A DNA stretch of 16,277 nt, taken from the NCBI GenBank assembly GCA_946482115.1, contig CAMLQP010000038.1, forward strand, positions 1 through 16,277, written 5' to 3'. The notes under the pieces were generated by a model. That model was not told the DNA's origin. It ran no database searches and saw nothing but the letters and a program-made list of their open reading frames with translations. The stretch's first letter is position 1, and each line of letters opens with the position of its first letter. This document shows positions 15,468 to 16,277 of this stretch, piece after piece. Origin of the DNA: an uncultured Comamonadaceae bacterium (GTDB lineage Bacteria; Pseudomonadota; Gammaproteobacteria; Burkholderiales; Burkholderiaceae). The position numbers and the translations under genes were made by a program.

Positions 15468-16157
15468 ATGGCCCGACTGCCCCGTCTCTCGCTGGCCGGC
15501 CACGTGCACCATGTGGTGCAGGCCGGCACCCAAATGACGCACATCTTCGGCGACGACGACGACCGTCTCGAAGCCTTGCGCCTGCTGGCGCAGCTGGCGC
15601 AGGGGCTCAAGGTCGCGGTTCACGGCTATGTGCTGCTGCCCGACCGCTTCCACCTGCTCCTGACCCCGCCCGACGACCGGGCGCTGCCGCTGCTGATGCA
15701 GGGCTTCGGCCGCGCCTACGTGCCGTACCACAACCGCCGCCACCAGCGCAGCGGCACGCTGTGGGGCGGGCGCTACCGGGGCACCGTGCTCCAGCCCGAG
15801 CGCCACCTGCTGGACTGCCTGACGCTGCTGGACGGGTTGCCCGTCCAGGCGGGCCTGGCCCCCGATCCGGCCGCCTACCCCTGGTCCAGCCATGGGCACC
15901 ACATCGGGCTGCGGCACGACCGGCTGATCACGCCCCACCCCTTGCAGTGGACCCTGGGCGACACCCCTTTCGCCCGCGAGGCCGCCTATGCGCGGCGCGT
16001 GGGCGAGGGCCTGCCGGCCGCCGAGCAGGCCCGCATCCTGCGCGCCACCAGCGCCGGCTGGGCGCTGGGCGATGCCGCCTTCGTCGCCGCCTTGCAGCAG
16101 CAGACGGCGCGCCGCCTGAGCGCCTCACGTGCCGGCCGGCCCAGGAAGACTGTTTGA
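15468..16157 (+). CDS. REP-associated tyrosine transposase (RAYT/Y1_Tnp)-like protein, motif-degenerate
   Basis: 229 aa, uninterrupted. The start MARLPRLSLAGHVHHVV, the core GYVLLPDRFHLLLTP (53-67), the block GRAYVPYHNRRHQRSGTLW (81-99), AYPWSSH (136-142) and the tail RAGRPRK identify the IS200/IS605-like Y1 transposase superfamily, RAYT branch. Members use an HUH histidine pair and a tyrosine to nick single-stranded hairpin DNA. Here the first HUH histidine is Arg60 (R-F-H instead of H-F-H). The conserved LWEGRY is LWGGRY (Gly100), and the usual NPVRAGL is LPVQAGL (124-130). Candidate catalytic tyrosines Tyr84 and Tyr87 remain. The protein is therefore probably not an active nuclease, yet the frame is intact. 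It is flanked by an imperfect inverted repeat. Expected motifs are recalled from family knowledge, not aligned. Confidence 0.82.
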   Translation: MARLPRLSLAGHVHHVVQAGTQMTHIFGDDDDRLEALRLLAQLAQGLKVAVHGYVLLPDRFHLLLTPPDDRALPLLMQGFGRAYVPYHNRRHQRSGTLWGGRYRGTVLQPERHLLDCLTLLDGLPVQAGLAPDPAAYPWSSHGHHIGLRHDRLITPHPLQWTLGDTPFAREAAYARRVGEGLPAAEQARILRATSAGWALGDAAFVAALQQQTARRLSASRAGRPRKTV

Positions 16158-16174
16158 TATGTCCCCAATATATT
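16155..16174 (+). repeat. Right arm of an imperfect inverted repeat flanking the RAYT-like gene
   Basis: This sequence (core ATGTCCCCAATATA) begins at the TGA stop of the transposase-like gene. It matches the reverse complement of 15435-15454 at 15 of 20 positions. A second, weaker copy (CCGACCCTAATTAATT) follows at about 16207-16222, matching the same motif at 10 of 16 positions. Confidence 0.5.
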
Positions 16175-16225
16175 TCGGAAAGCAGTTGGCTGGATAAAAC
16201 AAGTATCCGACCCTAATTAATTTGC

Positions 16226-16254
16226 TTGGCATTGTTGTTGCACTGCACTATCCT
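16226..16254 (+). promoter_or_regulatory. Candidate sigma70 promoter reading out of the window
   Basis: TTGGCA (16226-16231) matches the -35 consensus at 5 of 6 positions and TATCCT (16249-16254) the -10 at 4 of 6, with an ideal 17-bp spacer. Base composition drops sharply to A/T-rich after the transposase-like gene, as expected for a promoter region. Nothing coding is visible from 16158 to 16277. In related genomes gltB (glutamate synthase) often follows, but that gene is not in the window. Confidence 0.5.
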
Positions 16255-16277
16255 CACCATCCCTGCGAAATTTGAGG

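Noticed and set aside
15435..16174. Complete, mobile insertion sequence
   Set aside because: The flanking repeats are imperfect, no target-site duplication is visible, and the transposase-like protein lacks its HUH histidine.

Overview
The window looks like a stretch of conserved core chromosome from a GC-rich betaproteobacterium of the order Burkholderiales, most likely Comamonadaceae or a near relative. That placement rests on the gene order (ccsB-msrP-msrQ / lysA-lptM / cyaY / mrcA / pilMNOPQ-aroK-aroB-dgt), the strong G/C bias at third codon positions and the protein sequences. It is inferred from recalled family synteny, not from a search. No rRNA, tRNA, CRISPR array, prophage or complete insertion sequence is visible.

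Layout. Positions 1-1822 (+) hold the 3' end of the cytochrome c maturation gene ccsB, then msrP and msrQ, the molybdopterin and haem-membrane subunits of the periplasmic methionine sulfoxide reductase. Positions 1832-3293 (-) hold lptM (a small lipoprotein) followed by lysA (diaminopimelate decarboxylase). cyaY (3306-3635, +) diverges from lptM with only 12 bp between start codons, and its 3' end overlaps the convergent mrcA (PBP1A, 3625-6012, -). A 293-bp divergent control region (6013-6305) separates mrcA from the type IV pilus operon.

Positions 6306-14217 (+) form one tightly packed array: pilM, pilN, pilO, pilP and pilQ (cytoplasmic actin-like protein, inner-membrane alignment pair, lipoprotein and outer-membrane secretin), then aroK and aroB (shikimate pathway) and dgt (dNTP triphosphohydrolase). 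An MFS transporter of unknown substrate (14214-15419) is translationally coupled to dgt. Four junctions are 4-bp ATGA overlaps. pilM and aroK appear to start at TTG.

Positions 15420-16277 are the only accessory-looking part. They hold a REP-associated tyrosine transposase (RAYT)-like gene, open from end to end but lacking several hallmark residues. It is flanked by an imperfect 20-bp inverted repeat and preceded by a hairpin. The last 120 bp contain a good sigma70-type promoter firing out of the window; gltB would be the expected target from related genomes, but it is not in the sequence.

I did not find a convincing new multi-gene system. The best leads are the degenerate RAYT-like locus, two probable leaderless starts (lptM, aroB), and the packed or overlapping divergent and convergent junctions.
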